From Bacillus thuringiensis (GTDB lineage Bacteria; Bacillota; Bacilli; Bacillales; Bacillaceae_G): a stretch of DNA of 64,000 nucleotides. The DNA lies in the NCBI RefSeq assembly GCF_014932895.1, contig NZ_JACYOF010000005.1, positions 310,001-374,000 on the forward strand, given 5' to 3'. Position 1 is the stretch's first letter. Every line of letters starts with the position of its first letter. Under the pieces are notes generated by a model, which worked only from the letters and a program-made list of their open reading frames with translations, was not told the origin of the DNA and made no database searches. The position numbers and the translations under genes were made by a program. Below are positions 29,186 through 37,747 of the stretch, in pieces.

Positions 29186-29740
29186 TTACTTAGATGATTC
29201 GTTCCATAATCGTTTTATGATACATTGCTCATCAATTGTAATTTCGTATATATCAGGATTCGTTAAAGTTTTCCATTTGTTAAAACCGATAGAGTTATTA
29301 AAGTGTTTTAAAATAAGTGTAAGTAAATTTCCGTGTGTAACGAGCAATATTGTTGCATGACTTTGTTCTAAAACTTCCTTAATAAGTGATATGGCACGAT
29401 TCATCGCTTGTTTTGTTGACTCTCCGCCTGAATAGGCTATATCTATGTTTGTGAAAGTGTATTCTAGTTTTTGCATCCAATCATCCATTGGAGCATCGCT
29501 TAATACCCGCTCGGCTAATCGTTCATCTTCTTGGATAGATAAGTTAGCTTGGAGCGCATAGGGCCGAATGGAATCGATAGCTCGGACAAATGGGCTTGAA
29601 ATAATATGATCTATTTGTAAATGATTTTCTAAGAGGAATGTAGCAAGGATGCTTGCTTGATTTTTTCCGGCAGTCGTTAATTCGGCATCATATTTTTGTC
29701 CAGTTGCTGAACAATGTCGCATTACAATAATTTTCTTCAT
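29186..29740 (-). CDS. Histidine phosphatase superfamily protein
   Basis: 184 residues of the phosphoglycerate-mutase-like fold. The phosphate-accepting His lies in MRHCSATG (about residue 8), the second catalytic His in VTHGNLL (about 136), and Glu in SGGESTKQA. The family includes phosphatases of sugar phosphates and nucleotides; the specificity is unknown. GGGGATG upstream of the ATG gives a fair ribosome site. It is the last intact gene before the decayed zone. Confidence 0.85.
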   Translation of the reverse strand: MKKIIVMRHCSATGQKYDAELTTAGKNQASILATFLLENHLQIDHIISSPFVRAIDSIRPYALQANLSIQEDERLAERVLSDAPMDDWMQKLEYTFTNIDIAYSGGESTKQAMNRAISLIKEVLEQSHATILLVTHGNLLTLILKHFNNSIGFNKWKTLTNPDIYEITIDEQCIIKRLWNESSK

Positions 29741-29857
29741 AATTCATCCCCATCTTTCAAGTTGACGCTATATACTTCGACAAATGTAGAAATAATTCCT
29801 TTTTCTCAGAAAGAGCATAGTGATCTAAGTATGTGGAAAAGTAATGTGGATAATAAA

Positions 29858-29965
29858 ATAAAACTTTAATCAGTGGGGGATTTGTCCACTGATTATTAGC
29901 CCATACCAATCGAGCAGTTACGGGCAGCCCGACTCCCATCTAACTCCCGCGCATTCGCCGAATTT
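29858..29965 (-). repeat. bcr1 element, copy D (one end degraded)
   Basis: Minus orientation: ATAAAACTTTAATCAGTGGGG, CCACTGATTATTAGCCC, CCAATCGAGCAGTTACGGGC and GCCCGACTCCCATCTAAC; the CCCGCTATTTGCGGG end is not found, the sequence turning into unrelated DNA. ATAAA at the left border is the TTTAT target half. Confidence 0.75.
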
Positions 29966-29996
29966 CCTGCTGTAAGGAACATTCAGCTCATACGCT

Positions 29997-30124
29997 TTAT
30001 TTAGGTTGTAATTTGCTCTCTTCATATACTTTTAATATCTTATTAAAAGTATTTTTCTTAAGTTCTAGTAGTTTCATAAATTTAACGCTCGTTATTCCTC
30101 TTCTTTTCCACTGTGGATAAGTTT
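29997..30124 (-). pseudogene. C-terminal fragment of a serine recombinase (resolvase)
   Basis: The minus strand reads EETYPQWKRRGITSVKFMKL then LELKKNTFNKILKVYEESKL before a stop. This is the C-terminal helix-turn-helix of resolvase/invertase proteins (pattern W..G.IT...FM..L.LK.NTFY). The catalytic N-terminal domain is absent. It marks an old mobile-element insertion at the edge of the decayed zone. Confidence 0.6.
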
Positions 30125-30133
30125 CTTCTATTA

Positions 30134-30238
30134 CAAATTGTTGCTAAAAGTATTTTTGAACTGCATAAGTGGACAATTTCTGCTGAAGGTAATGAACTAA
30201 GAGCTAGATGGAAAAAAGAAGAGAGTTTAAAAATTTAA
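30134..30238 (+). pseudogene. Histidine kinase C-terminal fragment (degenerate copy)
   Basis: Reads QIVAKSIFELHKWTISAEGN, then ELRARWKKEESLKI and a stop. It aligns with the tail of the intact kinase at 31260-32351 (IAKNIVEQHNGTINAESNEI...KEEISKI). The following 80 bp also match the sequence after that kinase (ACTTTTTATTTAATTAATTT, GTTGGATCAAGG), so this is the end of a second, mostly deleted copy of the sensor locus. Confidence 0.65.
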
Positions 30239-30318
30239 TAAAAATTTTATATTTGCCCTACTTTTTATTTAATTAATTTTCCCTATCCTATATATGTTGG
30301 ATCAAGGCGGGAATAGAA

Positions 30319-30382
30319 ATGAAAAAGTGGTTTTTTTATTCTTGGCATAGTATGTGTTGGAATTCATATAGTACCTGTTTAA
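30319..30382 (+). pseudogene. Membrane-fusion protein stub (frameshifted)
   Basis: ATGAAAAAGTGG starts MKKWFF and, after a slip in the seven-T run at 30331-30337, continues ILGIVCVGIHIVPV-stop. It parallels the N-terminal membrane anchor of MacA/YknX-type fusion proteins, as in the stub at 32618. Very short, hence modest confidence. Confidence 0.4.
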
Positions 30383-30442
30383 AGAAGGATTTGTAATCCC
30401 CTAAAAATACTTAGAAAAGTGACGGCGAAGGGTGAATATATA

Positions 30443-30817
30443 ATGAAAAAAATCAAAACGCTAATTTTTCCAATTAGCTTCAGTTTATTACTAATTGGAT
30501 GTAGCAATAAAGAATTAAATGGGAATTGGAGATTAGCGGATAATGATAATAATTGTCCTATTTATTACCAGTTTAGTGAAAAAATAGAAGTTAATCCAGA
30601 AACGAAAAAAAAGAAAACCACGTTGTTAATAGAGATGTATACTCAAAAAATATCAGATGAATATAAAAATTCAGGTACATACAATTGGCTGGATAATGGG
30701 TGGATAAACATTGATTATGGAAACAACTTTAATCAAAAACAAAAAATGGTACAAGATAAAGACAAATTAACAGCTTATTTTCCAGGAGTAGACAAAGTAT
30801 GTACTTATAAAAGATAA
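30443..30817 (+). CDS. Small lipoprotein of unknown function
   Basis: 124 residues starting MKKIKTLIFPI; signal peptide and lipobox LLIGC (Cys at about residue 21), then a small soluble domain (NWRLADNDNNCPIYYQFSEK and so on) that resembles generic lipocalin-like or DUF4467-type lipoproteins but is not identified. ATG at 30443 is set by GAAGGGTG seven bases upstream. It stands between two decayed signal-transduction fragments and looks intact. Confidence 0.65.
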   Translation: MKKIKTLIFPISFSLLLIGCSNKELNGNWRLADNDNNCPIYYQFSEKIEVNPETKKKKTTLLIEMYTQKISDEYKNSGTYNWLDNGWINIDYGNNFNQKQKMVQDKDKLTAYFPGVDKVCTYKR

Positions 30818-30931
30818 AGTTAAGATGATTTGGAAATTATAGAAGAAAATATGGATTGATAAAGAGGCTTTAGAAGTATCGCTAAAAAGTAATCTAGATA
30901 TTATATTGACGGATATGCAATACCTAAAAAA

Positions 30932-31267
30932 GTGACGTTAAATCGACCGAAAGTAGAGGAGAATAAATCCGTTTTAGAAGCAGGGGAATTTGTTATTGAT
31001 GTCGAGCGACGAACGGTACATGTATACGGAGAGCAAATTGAATTAACCCCAAAAGAGTTTGATATTTTGTATCTATTAGTAAGTCATCCGAAGAAAGTAT
31101 ACAGCATTGAGAATATTCTTCAACAAATATGGGGAGATGGTTATTACGATTGTAGAAATACAGTTGCTGTTCATATTCGTACATTACGAAGAAAACTTGG
31201 AGAGGATAAAAGAAAGGATAAGTTAATAAGAACGATATGGGGAGTAGGTTATACTTTCAATGGCTAA
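30932..31267 (+). pseudogene. OmpR-family response regulator reduced to its DNA-binding domain
   Basis: The frame from GTG 30932 encodes only the winged-helix effector domain: GEFVIDVERRTVHVYGEQIELTPKEFDILYLL, then HIRTLRRKLGEDKR and IRTIWGVGYTF, complete to the C-terminus. The receiver domain with its phospho-Asp (normally about 120 residues) is gone; only scraps such as LDIILTDMQYL remain in another frame before 30930. No good ribosome site precedes the GTG. A short DNA-binding protein may still be made, but phosphorylation control is lost. Its stop overlaps the start of the kinase gene. Confidence 0.8.
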
Positions 31268-32351
31268 AATAATGAAAAGTTTTCGATTTAAAATGATTGC
31301 CTTGTTCGCAATAAGTATGGTGTTAGCAACTGGTGGAACATATATAATTGGTAAAATAGTGGGGTTCTCTTTAAGAATGATGATGAGTCATGAGGACTAT
31401 GTTATGAGTGTGGCTGGAGTAGGTTTTTATTTCTCTTTCATTTCCTTCACCTTGCTATCTTTTTTATTCTTTTTCTTTTTAACAAAACCATACTTAAAGT
31501 ATTTTGATGAAATTTCTATTGGTATTCATCATCTCGCTAAAGGAGATTTTACAAATAAAGTTCATATTTCATCAAATGATGAATTTGGCGATATTGCACG
31601 CGAAATTAATATCGCGAGTGAAAAATTAAAAGGGGCGGTTGAAAGAGGAGACTTTGCTGAAAGTAGTAAAGATCAGCTTGTTGTAAACTTAGCCCATGAT
31701 TTAAGAACGCCATTGACATCTGTACTTGGTTATTTAGATTTAATTCTCAAAGAAGAGAATTTAACGAAGGAACAGATTAAATATTATTCAACAATTGCAT
31801 TTGCAAAATCACAACGACTTGAAAGTTTAATTGATGAGTTGTTTGAAATCACACGAATGAATTATGGCGTACAAAAATTAGATAAAAAATCTATTAATAT
31901 AAGTGAATTGATCATACAGCTAGATGAAGAATTATACCCATTGCTGGAGAAGAATCAATTGGAAGCTAGATTGAATGTTGAACCGCATTTAACTATCAAC
32001 GGTGATGGGAATTTGCTAGCTCGAGTATTTGAAAATCTTGTAACAAATGCGGTTCGATATGGATATAATGGAAAGTTTGTTGATATGAATGGATATATTG
32101 AAGATGGGGATGTTGTTGTACAGATTGTCAATTATGGAGATAGCATTCCAGAAGAAGAGCTGCCCTATCTTTTCGATATGTTTTATACAGGTGATAAAGC
32201 AAGAACAGTGCAGAAAAACAGTACGGGCCTTGGATTATTTATTGCTAAAAATATTGTTGAGCAACATAATGGGACAATCAATGCAGAAAGTAATGAAATA
32301 CGGACAATATTCGAAGTGAGATTGCCAAAAGAAGAAATTTCAAAAATTTAA
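31260..32351 (+). CDS. Sensor histidine kinase, VanS/OmpR-partner type
   Basis: 363 residues: two membrane helices (about 9-31 and 52-74), a HAMP domain (about 75-125), HisKA with phospho-His in NLAHDLRTPLTS (about residue 145), and a full ATPase domain with N-box (FENLVTNAVRYG), G1/F box (YLFDMFYTGD) and G2 box (NSTGLGLFIAK). No gap is seen. It overlaps the stop of the regulator fragment, the usual operon layout, but that regulator lacks its receiver, so the kinase has no intact partner here. The start may instead be the ATG at 31272. Confidence 0.85.
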   Translation: MAKIMKSFRFKMIALFAISMVLATGGTYIIGKIVGFSLRMMMSHEDYVMSVAGVGFYFSFISFTLLSFLFFFFLTKPYLKYFDEISIGIHHLAKGDFTNKVHISSNDEFGDIAREINIASEKLKGAVERGDFAESSKDQLVVNLAHDLRTPLTSVLGYLDLILKEENLTKEQIKYYSTIAFAKSQRLESLIDELFEITRMNYGVQKLDKKSINISELIIQLDEELYPLLEKNQLEARLNVEPHLTINGDGNLLARVFENLVTNAVRYGYNGKFVDMNGYIEDGDVVVQIVNYGDSIPEEELPYLFDMFYTGDKARTVQKNSTGLGLFIAKNIVEQHNGTINAESNEIRTIFEVRLPKEEISKI

Positions 32352-32617
32352 TAAATATTTAATTTTTACCCCACTTTTTATTTAATTAATTTCTTCTATT
32401 CTAAACGTATGTTAGATCAAGGAGGAGTTAGAAATAAAAAGTGGGGCTTTTTATATTGTGCACCGTATACGCTGGGCTTTATATAACACTATGATTTTAA
32501 AAAGATATGTTTAAATTTTGAAATCTAATTTATATATAATTCCTGAAAAAATTAACTAATTACACAAAAAGAATGAATTGTGTTCAAAAATAAAATATAG
32601 AAAAAAGTGAGGATAAT

Positions 32618-32719
32618 ATGAAAAAAATAAATAAAGTAATCATCGTTGGTGTGATAACAATTGGTATAGGAGTTGGAGCGTATATGACGTTCGCAGGGAG
32701 TTCTGAACCGGCAATTTAA
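32618..32719 (+). pseudogene. MacA/YknX-type membrane-fusion protein, N-terminal stub
   Basis: ATG at 32618 with GAGG upstream encodes MKKINKVIIVGVITIGIGVG and 13 more residues, then stops. This is the membrane anchor of an efflux fusion protein. The rest of the protein, the ATPase and the first part of the permease are missing, and a permease tail follows directly in another frame. Confidence 0.6.
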
Positions 32720-32720
32720 A

Positions 32721-33326
32721 GCGTATACGGGATATACACCGATTGACAATGCACCGTTGATTTCAGGGATTGAGGAATATGATACAGTGACAATTAAGTT
32801 ATCTTCTCCTAGTGAGCGAGAAACTGTAGAGAAACAAGCTGTATCTGTATTAAATGAATTGAAATCACCGGAATTCGAGCATCCATTTACAGTGGTGGAT
32901 ACAGAAGCAGATAGAAAAAAACTAGAAGAAACACCCAAAGAGTTACAAATGGTGTTTGCTTGTATCGCTGGGATTTCTTTAATCGTAGGTGCTGCTGGTG
33001 TGATGAATATTATGCTTATATCCGTTACAGAGCGCACGCGTGAAATTGGTGTTCGAAAAGCACTTGGTGCAACGAGAGGGGAAATATTAATGCAATTTCT
33101 CGTTGAAGCTTGTATTTTAACAACATTTGGCGGAGCGATTGGTTTTGTATTTGGTACGTTCTTTTCCTGGATAGCTGCACTCATAGGTGAATGGCCACTT
33201 ATTATTTCTTTAAAATTTGGTCTACTATCTGTTGGAATATCTATATTGGTTGGCATTGCCTCTGGTATAATTCCGGCTAATAAAGCAGCTAAATTGGATC
33301 CAGTTGATTGCCTACGATATGAATAA
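32721..33326 (+). pseudogene. MacB/YknZ-type FtsX permease, C-terminal part
   Basis: About 200 residues: the end of the periplasmic-like domain (EEYDTVTIKLSSPSERETVE) and the FtsX domain with three membrane helices (LQMVFACIAGISLIVGAAGV, then RTREIGVRKALGAT and IPANKAAKLDPVDCLRYE). The first helix and the N-terminal half are missing. It is fused to the fusion-protein stub by a deletion of roughly a fusion-protein body plus an ATPase gene. TTG 32757 could start a shorter frame, but no ribosome site is seen. Confidence 0.8.
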
Positions 33327-33355
33327 TAGTGTAGGTGAAAGATAAGATGTTTTAG

Positions 33356-33394
33356 AAAAGAGAAAATACCCCTATGAGTATTTTCTCTTTTTAA
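33356..33394 (+). terminator. Terminator of the broken efflux operon
   Basis: AAAAGAGAAAATAC...GTATTTTCTCTTTTT, perfect 14-bp arms. Confidence 0.9.
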
Positions 33395-33491
33395 ATAAGG
33401 ACTTTTATAATGTAACCCAAACGTTAAGCAATCTTAATTCTAATTTTATACAGATTTTTTTGGCTATAGATATGAAGAGAGGAATATAAAA

Positions 33492-34262
33492 ATGAAAACA
33501 GTATTAGAAGCAAAAAATATTAAAAAAGTATATGACACAGGTGGAAATACATTTGAAGCGTTGAAAGGTATTAACTTACAAGTAAAAGAAGGAGAATTCG
33601 TTGGCATTATGGGACCTTCTGGTTCGGGTAAGACGACTCTATTAAATGTTCTTTCTACAATTGATAATGTGACGAACGGTGAGATTTTAATTGATGGAGA
33701 AGACATCGTGAAGATGAATGATGATACGTTGGCATTATTCCGCCGCAATCATTTAGGTTTCATTTTCCAAGATTATAATTTATTAGATACGCTAACGGTG
33801 AAAGAGAATATTGCCCTCCCACTGGCGCTATCAAAAGTGGAAGCGAGCGAAATTGATCGACGCGTTTTGGAAATTGCGAAGAAGTTTGGGATTGAGCATA
33901 TTTTAAATCAATTCCCATACCAGGTATCTGGGGGACAGAAGCAGCGCTGCGCAGCATCTCGTGCAATTGTTACAAACCCAAGTATGATTTTTGGAGACGA
34001 GCCAACAGGAGCGCTTGATTCTAAGTCAGCAACAGATTTATTAGAAAGTATGAAATCATTAAATGAACAGGATAACTCAACAATTTTAATGGTAACGCAC
34101 GACGCGCTTGCGGCAAGCTACTGTAAACGAGTTATTTTCATTAAAGATGGTGAGTTATGTAAAGAATTACATCGCGGGGAATTAACACGTAAACAGTTCT
34201 TCCAACAAGTAGTTGACGTAATGTCCGCCATTTCTGGAGGTGCAATTGATGACGTTATTTGA
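33492..34262 (+). CDS. BceA-type ABC transporter ATP-binding protein
   Basis: 256 residues: Walker A GPSGSGKTT (about 42), signature VSGGQKQR, Walker B MIFGDEPTGALD and H-loop VTHD. Belongs to the peptide-antibiotic resistance transporters (BceAB/VraDE type) that protect against bacitracin or lantibiotics. The permease gene begins 14 bp before its stop. The upstream kinase gene fits the usual BceRS-BceAB pairing, but the kinase has two long helices and no intact regulator, so the control link is uncertain. Confidence 0.9.
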   Translation: MKTVLEAKNIKKVYDTGGNTFEALKGINLQVKEGEFVGIMGPSGSGKTTLLNVLSTIDNVTNGEILIDGEDIVKMNDDTLALFRRNHLGFIFQDYNLLDTLTVKENIALPLALSKVEASEIDRRVLEIAKKFGIEHILNQFPYQVSGGQKQRCAASRAIVTNPSMIFGDEPTGALDSKSATDLLESMKSLNEQDNSTILMVTHDALAASYCKRVIFIKDGELCKELHRGELTRKQFFQQVVDVMSAISGGAIDDVI

Positions 34263-36192
34263 TATCGTTCAACGCAATATAAGGCGTAATTTTAAAGAGT
34301 ATATACTCTATTTTGTATCCCTAACTGCGAGTATGGTTATCTATTTTATGTTTGCATCACTTCGTTATAATACTCAAATAAATGCAACGTTGACTAATAG
34401 TGAGGTGGTTAAGAGCAGTCTTCAATCTGCAAAAGTGATTCTCATTATTTTTATAGCCATATTTATTATTTACTCTACTAACTTTTTTATCAGGAAGCGT
34501 AAAAAAGAGGTAGGATTGTACTCTTTACTAGGTATAACAAAAAAGCAAATCGGTACAATGTTATTTTGTGAGACCATAATAATGGGAAGTGTAGCTTTAG
34601 TAATTGGAGTACTAATTGGCAGTTGGAGTTCTAAATTCGCTTTAGAATTGCTAACGAGTTTGATGGAATTAAAGGTACCCGTTTACTTTGAGTTTTCTAT
34701 AAAGGCGCTAATAGATACATCCGTCGTCTTTTTAGCCATTTTATTATATACTGCGTGGAAAAACTCTCGCGTAATTTATCAATTTTCTTTAATTGAGATG
34801 TTTCAAGCCGATCATAAAGGAGAAAGTATGCCAAAAGGATCTAGAATCTTGGCGTACATGAGCATTATTTTAATTGGATTAGGTTATTTGTCAGCCTTTT
34901 TTATTCGTGAAATCGTAAAATTTGTGAAGCAACCTATGAGTCCGGAACCTATGTATATCCCGGTTATTATTTTGATTGCAATTGTTCTTGGAACATATTT
35001 ATTATTCACGTCTTATACAGTTGTTATATTAAAGAAAATGAGAAGTAAAAGAAAAATGTTTTATAATGGTATGAGCATAATGAACATTTCACAGTTATTA
35101 TATCGAGTAAAAGGAAATGCAAAGTTGCTTGCGACAATTGCTATATTAAGTGCCGTAGCTTTAACAGCAATTGGGACTGTTGTATCAGGATATTTTTCTG
35201 GACAAGCTGAAGCAAAAAGCAAGGCACCGTACAGTTTTTCATATAAAAAACAAGAGGATGCAATCGAAAAGCGCATACAGGGTGTTTTCGAAGAGAACAA
35301 GAAAAAAAATTCAATTATCCGTGATTTTAAAGTTGAAATGGTAACAGTTAAGGGAGGGCCTTTTGAGGAAGAAGGAAATACAAGTCTACCCAATCCCCCT
35401 TATAAAATATCATATGATTTTCAGCTTATGTCCCAATCTATTTTGAATAAGAATGCTAAAAATATGGGAGTGAAGAAAGTTAATTTAAATCCGGGGGAAG
35501 TATTTATATATAATCTACAGCATGATAAGAATTTTAAAAAGGGAAATAGAATTCAATTACCCATTGAAGTTGAGCCGAGAATATCTGTCGTGCAGGGTAT
35601 CGAAATTCGTAAACTAACAAATTTAGGAGATTTGGTTGTCATTGTACCTGATCAGCTCTATGAAATGGTTAAGCAAACACATCAGACCTATATTGTGAAA
35701 AATATTGATGTAACACAACAAAAGGATAGTAAAGAGTTGACTGAAGGTTTATTAAAGATAGTACCTGATGATGATGATGTTAAAATCAATACTTTCTATA
35801 AAACAAATTTAGATGTTATGGAGATGTATGGGACTATGTTATTTATTGGAGGTTTTTTAGGGGGAGTATTTGTACTGGCAACAGGTTCTATTATCTATTA
35901 CAAACAATTATCTGAAGCGCATGCGAATCAGAGATATTATGAGGCTCTTCGTAAGATCGGTGTTACGAAAAAAGAGGTAAGAACTTCAATTTCAAAACAA
36001 GTTCGCTTTAGTTTTATTTTACCCTTGATAATCGGACTTGTTCATAGCTTATTTGCTTTACCAGTAATAAGCAACATGCCTATATTTAATATCATAATTC
36101 CTATTTTAATTAGTAGTGGTGTATATTGCATAATTTATTTCGGGTATTATGTATTAACTGTTTATTCGTATTTTAGAATTGTTTATAAATAA
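34249..36192 (+). CDS. BceB-type ABC transporter permease
   Basis: 647 residues, ten membrane helices, with FtsX domains at both ends and a large outer domain (about residues 320-520) between helices 7 and 8, the hallmark of BceB/VraE proteins. Visible: SLLGITKKQIGTMLF near helix 3 and ALRKIGVTKKEVRTSISKQV near helix 9. ATG 34249 is set by GGAGGTG, overlapping the ATPase gene. Expected role: removing cell-wall-active peptides from their lipid target. Confidence 0.9.
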   Translation: MTLFDIVQRNIRRNFKEYILYFVSLTASMVIYFMFASLRYNTQINATLTNSEVVKSSLQSAKVILIIFIAIFIIYSTNFFIRKRKKEVGLYSLLGITKKQIGTMLFCETIIMGSVALVIGVLIGSWSSKFALELLTSLMELKVPVYFEFSIKALIDTSVVFLAILLYTAWKNSRVIYQFSLIEMFQADHKGESMPKGSRILAYMSIILIGLGYLSAFFIREIVKFVKQPMSPEPMYIPVIILIAIVLGTYLLFTSYTVVILKKMRSKRKMFYNGMSIMNISQLLYRVKGNAKLLATIAILSAVALTAIGTVVSGYFSGQAEAKSKAPYSFSYKKQEDAIEKRIQGVFEENKKKNSIIRDFKVEMVTVKGGPFEEEGNTSLPNPPYKISYDFQLMSQSILNKNAKNMGVKKVNLNPGEVFIYNLQHDKNFKKGNRIQLPIEVEPRISVVQGIEIRKLTNLGDLVVIVPDQLYEMVKQTHQTYIVKNIDVTQQKDSKELTEGLLKIVPDDDDVKINTFYKTNLDVMEMYGTMLFIGGFLGGVFVLATGSIIYYKQLSEAHANQRYYEALRKIGVTKKEVRTSISKQVRFSFILPLIIGLVHSLFALPVISNMPIFNIIIPILISSGVYCIIYFGYYVLTVYSYFRIVYK

Positions 36193-36290
36193 TAACTAAT
36201 AAAATTTTTTTGATATTACGTCAATAAAATAGAAATAGGAAATAAAACCTACCAAGTTCTAAATGATAAAGAATAATGGAATGAACAAAA

Positions 36291-36328
36291 GCCGATACCC
36301 TGTAATGTACAGGGTATTGGTTTTTTTC
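36291..36328 (+). terminator. Terminator after BceAB-type operon
   Basis: CCGATACCCTG...CAGGGTATTGG followed by TTTTTTT. Confidence 0.85.
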
Positions 36329-36399
36329 TATATGAAAAATTGCGTAGCGTACGAAATTCGCATTTTGTGGTCCCCCTATAAAGAATACAAAATGCAGTA

Positions 36400-36560
36400 T
36401 ATAGCGTTCGTAAAAAAATCTCATGTAAAGAAGTGCCAAATGAGGAAGTTATCTTCTGGCAAAAAACAGATGCCGGCTGTCACAGTAGAATGACGATGCA
36501 AGATTCCTTTATTCACCCTGATCGCAAAGTATACCCCGCTATTTGCGAGCAGTAAGACTC
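36400..36560 (+). pseudogene. Fragment of an unidentified gene, interrupted by bcr1 copy E
   Basis: One frame reads VRKKISCKEVPNEEVIFWQK, then TDAGCHSRMTMQDSFIHPDR and runs into the bcr1 element, where it stops. The codon pattern looks coding and the sequence resembles the inner part of a real protein, but I do not recognise the family. Other frames are closed. Both ends are missing. Confidence 0.35.
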
Positions 36561-36680
36561 CCACCTTAAATTCAGTTGTAAAGCAAAGTAGGTAGAAGGG
36601 AGACCAACTGCCCGTAAAAGCCCGATTGGTTCAACTAATAATCATTGAATAAATCCCTACTAATTAAAGTTTCACTGTAC
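36531..36680 (+). repeat. bcr1 element, copy E
   Basis: CCCCGCTATTTGCGAGCAGTA at the left, GACTCCCACCT, GCCCGTAAAAGCCCGATTGG, then TAATAATCATTGAAT and a final AATTAAAGTTTCACTG. More diverged than copies B and H. The rest of 36681-36799 shows no gene. Confidence 0.8.
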
Positions 36681-36799
36681 GTTTTACTTCCTATTCTCAA
36701 AATGAAGTAGAAGATTTTCATAAGTATATCGTTATAGATGCAGAAAAAAAGAGGGAACTTTAAGGTGGAGAAAGTTATCATCATTACGAAAATATGTAT

Positions 36800-36834
36800 A
36801 AAAAATAACCCACCAATTAGTGGGTTATTTTTTA
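36800..36834 (-). terminator. Terminator of YhfC-family gene
   Basis: AAAAAATAACCCACC...GTGGGTTATTTTTT; the T-run on the minus side fits the gene that ends here. Confidence 0.88.
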
Positions 36835-37605
36835 CTCTTGTACACTTACTAGTTTCGCTTTCATTTTGCGAATAAGAACGACAGCGCCAATTGTGAAGAG
36901 AAGGGTAACTCCTTCCGCAACAAAGATATTGATTGTTTTTGTTTGGTACAGTGCTGCGAAAAAGTCTACCAATGCGTGGAATAATATAGCATACACAAGG
37001 AAGATGTATTTCTTCTGTTTTACAGCGTATAAGACAAGCATTGTAAAGGCAATTTGCAACACGAGTGCCATAATTCTTTCTAAGCTACCAAGGAAATATA
37101 AATAGGCAGGCTGCTGAATTAACATATCCTGTAGGCGGCTGAGCTCGGGCATTTTTTCAACCATTTGCGCGAAGCTACCGTTGTTAATTGAATTTGCGAA
37201 TATAAGTGCTTGCAATGCAGAGAATCCACCAATTAAAATGGACTCTATTCCGCCATGTCCAATTCCGTAAGCGAAGCCATCTTTATATTCTTGATATTTT
37301 TTTAATAGGAGGAAGAAGGCCACGAAGCGTCCTAACTCTTCAAAAATACCAGCAGTTAGCCCGCCATAAAGTGCAAAGATAAATGGATTTTCTAAAAATG
37401 GAGCGATTGCTGGATTTCCGCGCATAAATAGGTGGAATGGTGTTTCGAGAATTTGGGTAAATCCGATAAAAATAAGAACGCCAACTCCAACAACTTTCCA
37501 ACTAATATGATATTTTTTACGGAAATAAACGAGTACAATAATTGGGACCAGAACCGAGACAATGAGTTGAATGATGATGCTGGCAATTACAGTATTTGAA
37601 ACCAT
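36832..37605 (-). CDS. YhfC family intramembrane metalloprotease
   Basis: 257 residues, about eight membrane helices, of the YhfC/DUF2324 family of predicted membrane zinc proteases related to PrsW. Conserved acid and His positions: GIFEELGR (about residue 88), [13 protein letters not shown] (about 110) and FHALVDFF near the C-terminus. The start is set at [10 protein letters not shown] (37605), with a weak GGTG site. It is read divergently from the MerR gene, and the overlap of the longer frame with the MerR promoter argues for the shorter start. Substrate unknown. Confidence 0.78.
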   Translation of the reverse strand: MVSNTVIASIIIQLIVSVLVPIIVLVYFRKKYHISWKVVGVGVLIFIGFTQILETPFHLFMRGNPAIAPFLENPFIFALYGGLTAGIFEELGRFVAFFLLLKKYQEYKDGFAYGIGHGGIESILIGGFSALQALIFANSINNGSFAQMVEKMPELSRLQDMLIQQPAYLYFLGSLERIMALVLQIAFTMLVLYAVKQKKYIFLVYAILFHALVDFFAALYQTKTINIFVAEGVTLLFTIGAVVLIRKMKAKLVSVQE

Positions 37606-37693
37606 ACTTTCACCGCTTTCTAATATATGTACATATCTATTATGCATGAAATATAGGAGAGATGAAACTTTTAGCAATAAAATGAATTTACTT

Positions 37694-37725
37694 ATTGACT
37701 CTAACGTTGCGTCATACTTTATCGT
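37694..37725 (+). promoter_or_regulatory. MerR-type promoter with imperfect palindrome
   Basis: TTGACT at 37695 and TATCGT at 37720 are separated by 19 bp, the long spacer used by MerR-family regulators. The spacer holds the palindrome-like TGACTCTAACGTTGCGTCA (37694-37712). Confidence 0.5.
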
Positions 37726-37747
37726 ATGTACTAAGGGGGAGATACAA

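Noticed and set aside
29757-29939. 60-residue minus-strand open frame
   Set aside because: It lies mostly within bcr1 copy D.
36263-36493. 76-residue open frame
   Set aside because: It spans the terminator of the BceAB-type operon and another frame looks more protein-like downstream.
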